A stretch of DNA of 10,201 nt from an uncultured Collinsella sp. (GTDB lineage Bacteria > Actinomycetota > Coriobacteriia > Coriobacteriales > Coriobacteriaceae): positions 1 through 10,201 of the forward strand of contig CABRWN010000065.1 in assembly GCA_902474645.1 (NCBI GenBank). Reading direction: 5' to 3'. The notes under the pieces were generated by a model, which saw nothing but the letters and a program-made list of their open reading frames with translations, had not been told where the DNA came from and did not search any database. Each line of letters opens with the position of its first letter. Positions within the stretch are counted from its first letter, which is position 1. Made by a program: the position numbers and the translations under genes. Shown here piece after piece: positions 8,815-10,201 of this stretch.

Positions 8815-9731
8815 CCTTTGACCTGTACGACACTGTCGACTCGTTTATCGCCTATATCGCACGTGTCGAGGGACTTTCTCCCAACACGGTGACGGCCTAT
8901 GGCTCGAGGTTGGAGCGCTTTGCTGCGTGGTGCGAACGCGAGGGCATCGACGCTCGCGCCGCCGACGTACGGACCGTTCGTTCCTATTTGGCCGAGCTGT
9001 CGCGTGGCCAGGTGGCGGCTCGGACCCTTGCGGCACACCTGTCTGCCATTCGCTCACTCTATCGGTGGATGGCTGCCGAGGGAATCGTTGAGGGCGATGT
9101 GGTCTCGGCGATCGCATCGCCCAAGCTGCCGCGTGACCTGCCGGGCGTCCTTACGACCAAGCAGGTCGAGGCGCTGCTCAAGACGCCTGACACCTCGACG
9201 CCTGCGGGACTGCGCGATGCGGCGATGCTCGAGCTGCTCTATGCCTCGGGTGCTCGTATCTCTGAGCTCGCAGCACTCAATGTGGAGTCCATCGCTTGGT
9301 CCGAACGCACGTTGCGCCTGTGGGGCAAGGGGAGTAAAGAACGTATCGTCCCCCTGTATCGTCGTGTGCTCGAGGCGACGCGTCTCTATATTGAGGAGGG
9401 GAGGCCGGAGTTGCTCGCTCAGGCAAAGCGCCGTGACCTCGCTAACGGGCCGCATCCGCTGCTTTTATCGGCGCGCGGCAATCGCATGAGCGCCGCCATG
9501 CTCAGGCGGCGGTTCCATACGCTGGCGACGCTCGCCGGCATTCCGGCCGACATCGCCCCGCATGCGATGCGCCATACCTTTGCGACCGACTTGCTCGAGG
9601 GCGGTGCGGACCTGCGCTCGGTCCAAGAGCTGCTGGGTCATGCGAGCCTGTCCACGACGCAGATCTACACGCATCTCACACCCGATCGGCTTAAGCGGGC
9701 TGTGGCTCAAGCCCATCCCCGCGGCGAATAG
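8811..9731 (+). CDS. xerC: Tyrosine recombinase XerC/XerD family, unusual start
   Basis: Xer recombinases resolve chromosome dimers at the dif site before cell division. The catalytic domain is complete: Arg149 (ASGARISEL), Lys173 (GKGSKER), His251 and Arg254 (HAMRHTF), His277 (GHASLSTTQ) and nucleophile Tyr286 (IYTHL), numbered from the ATA at 8811. The N-terminal core-binding domain, from FIAYIARVEGLSPNTVTAYGS, lies upstream of the first canonical start (GTG at 8889), which would remove a conserved helix and has no well-spaced Shine-Dalgarno. The frame is open back to 8766 without ATG, GTG or TTG. GGAGG at 8797-8801 points to the ATA at 8811, nine bases later, which overlaps the trmFO stop as ATAG. 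That start gives 306 residues, close to the roughly 300 usual for Xer. CTG at 8805 or 8823 are alternatives. The name xerC rests on position after dprA/trmFO, as for Bacillus codV; XerD is possible. No phage genes surround it. Confidence 0.87.
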   Translation: MAFDLYDTVDSFIAYIARVEGLSPNTVTAYGSRLERFAAWCEREGIDARAADVRTVRSYLAELSRGQVAARTLAAHLSAIRSLYRWMAAEGIVEGDVVSAIASPKLPRDLPGVLTTKQVEALLKTPDTSTPAGLRDAAMLELLYASGARISELAALNVESIAWSERTLRLWGKGSKERIVPLYRRVLEATRLYIEEGRPELLAQAKRRDLANGPHPLLLSARGNRMSAAMLRRRFHTLATLAGIPADIAPHAMRHTFATDLLEGGADLRSVQELLGHASLSTTQIYTHLTPDRLKRAVAQAHPRGE

Positions 9732-9780
9732 TTGCTGGGACGTTCCGCGCCGCACTCAGGTGTGTGGTTTTGATTGCGGG

Positions 9781-9809
9781 TTGGCAGGAAGAAGCATTCC
9801 TGCTATCAT
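9781..9809 (+). promoter_or_regulatory. Sigma70-type extended -10 promoter for rpsB
   Basis: TTGGCA at 9781-9786 and TATCAT at 9804-9809 are 17 bases apart, and TGC directly before the -10 box supplies the extended -10 TGn motif. Transcription should start near 9816. This is the best promoter in the window, as expected for a ribosomal protein operon. No intrinsic terminator is seen between the recombinase stop and this promoter, so some read-through from upstream is possible. Confidence 0.78.
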
Positions 9810-9815
9810 TCATCG

Positions 9816-9950
9816 GGTTGCTTCACGGCAACAGGTTTTTATCACGCACGCGCGGCTACTTCATACCGTGGTGCCCGGGCTTTGGTAGCACATGTCCGGG
9901 TTGGTTTTGGAGGATGACCCCGCGCGGAGGCAAACCACAGGAGGTTTAAC
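9816..9950 (+). promoter_or_regulatory. Structured leader of rpsB
   Basis: The roughly 135-base leader contains several pairings. GTTGC (9817-9821) pairs with GCAAC (9828-9832) at the 5' end. CCCGGGC (9874-9880) pairs with GTCCGGG (9894-9900), seven pairs with one wobble. TACC (9864-9867) or GTGC (9871-9874) could instead pair with GGTA (9884-9887) or GCAC (9888-9891). Near the start codon, AAACC (9932-9936) can pair either with GGTTT at 9903-9907 or with GGTTT at 9943-9947, the latter covering part of the Shine-Dalgarno AGGAGGT (9939-9945). S2 autoregulates rpsB-tsf in E. coli through its leader, so feedback control here is plausible but inferred. Confidence 0.5.
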
Positions 9951-10201
9951 ATGGCTACCAAGATTAATATCCGCACCCTGCTCGAGGCCGGCTGCCACTT
10001 CGGTCACCAGACCCGTCGCTGGAACCCCAAGATGAAGCCGTTCATCTTCGGTGAGCGCAACGGCATCTACATCCTTGACCTCAAGCAGACCATCCTCGAC
10101 GCCGACCAGGCCTACACCTTCGTCAAGAACGTCGCCAAGGGTGGCAACGTGCTGTTCGTCGGCACCAAGAAGCAGGCTCAGGAGGCCGTCAAGAACGCTG
10201 C
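9951..10201 (+). CDS. rpsB: 30S ribosomal protein S2, 5' part
   Basis: S2 binds the 30S subunit near the platform-head junction and helps hold S1. The window holds the first 83 codons, then the gene continues past the edge. The start MATKINIRTLLEAG, followed by HFGHQTRRWNPKM, is the S2 signature, and YILDLKQTI and FVGTKKQAQEAV follow as in the family. The Cys in AGCHFGHQ stands where Val is common. AGGAGGT at 9939-9945, five bases before the ATG, is a near-perfect ribosome binding site. In most bacteria tsf (elongation factor Ts) follows, but that lies outside the window. The gene has its own strong promoter and long leader. Confidence 0.97.
   Translation, partial: MATKINIRTLLEAGCHFGHQTRRWNPKMKPFIFGERNGIYILDLKQTILDADQAYTFVKNVAKGGNVLFVGTKKQAQEAVKNA

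Noticed and set aside
8811..9731. Xer gene as a phage or mobile-element integrase
   Set aside because: Length, motifs and placement between trmFO and rpsB fit the chromosomal XerC/D, and no att-like repeats or phage genes are nearby.
9732..9780. Terminator after the recombinase gene
   Set aside because: CCGCA (9750-9754) and TGCGG (9775-9779) can pair, but the loop is 20 bases and no T-run follows.
9914..9949. Eleven-codon leader peptide MTPRGGKPQEV ending just before rpsB
   Set aside because: GGAGG directly abuts its ATG with no spacer, so initiation is unlikely, and the codons show no attenuation pattern.

Overview
The window is a high-GC chromosomal stretch that reads as housekeeping DNA from a Coriobacteriia-type actinobacterium. 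A Collinsella-like gut organism is my best guess from protein style, GC-rich third codon positions and gene order, but I could not run a database search. All nine genes lie on the + strand and coding density is very high. I see no tRNA, rRNA, CRISPR array, insertion sequence or phage gene.

Layout: (1) 1-148 is a short upstream region with small repeats and a possible -10 box. (2) 149-2899 encodes pyruvate, phosphate dikinase (ppdK), closed by a strong GC-rich hairpin at 2938. (3) A clear sigma70-type promoter at 3012-3039 and a hairpin-rich leader precede rplS (ribosomal protein L19), which ends in a textbook intrinsic terminator at 3485. (4) rnhB (RNase HII) follows with its own perfect Shine-Dalgarno sequence and ends in another strong terminator at 4382. 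(5) A foldable leader (4464-4521) opens a tightly packed block: yraN, comM, dprA, trmFO and a Xer tyrosine recombinase. The genes overlap by 1-4 bases or are 14 bases apart, so this is almost certainly one transcript. (6) A strong extended -10 promoter at 9781-9809 and a roughly 135-base leader precede rpsB (ribosomal protein S2), which runs off the window.

Functionally, rplS and rpsB belong to the ribosome. rnhB, yraN, comM, dprA and xerC handle nucleic acids: ribonucleotide or R-loop removal, branch migration, RecA loading and chromosome dimer resolution. trmFO makes the thymine at tRNA position 54. ppdK interconverts pyruvate and PEP and is unrelated to the rest. The order rplS-rnhB-yraN-comM-dprA-xerC-rpsB is the one I know from actinobacteria, while trmFO between dprA and xerC resembles Bacillus.

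I found no new multi-gene system. The points most worth checking are: the Xer gene has no ATG, GTG or TTG that would include its conserved N-terminus, and the best-placed start is an ATA overlapping the trmFO stop; the rpsB, rplS and yraN leaders each contain mutually exclusive pairings near the ribosome binding site or in the leader; and DprA has divergent Rossmann-fold motifs.
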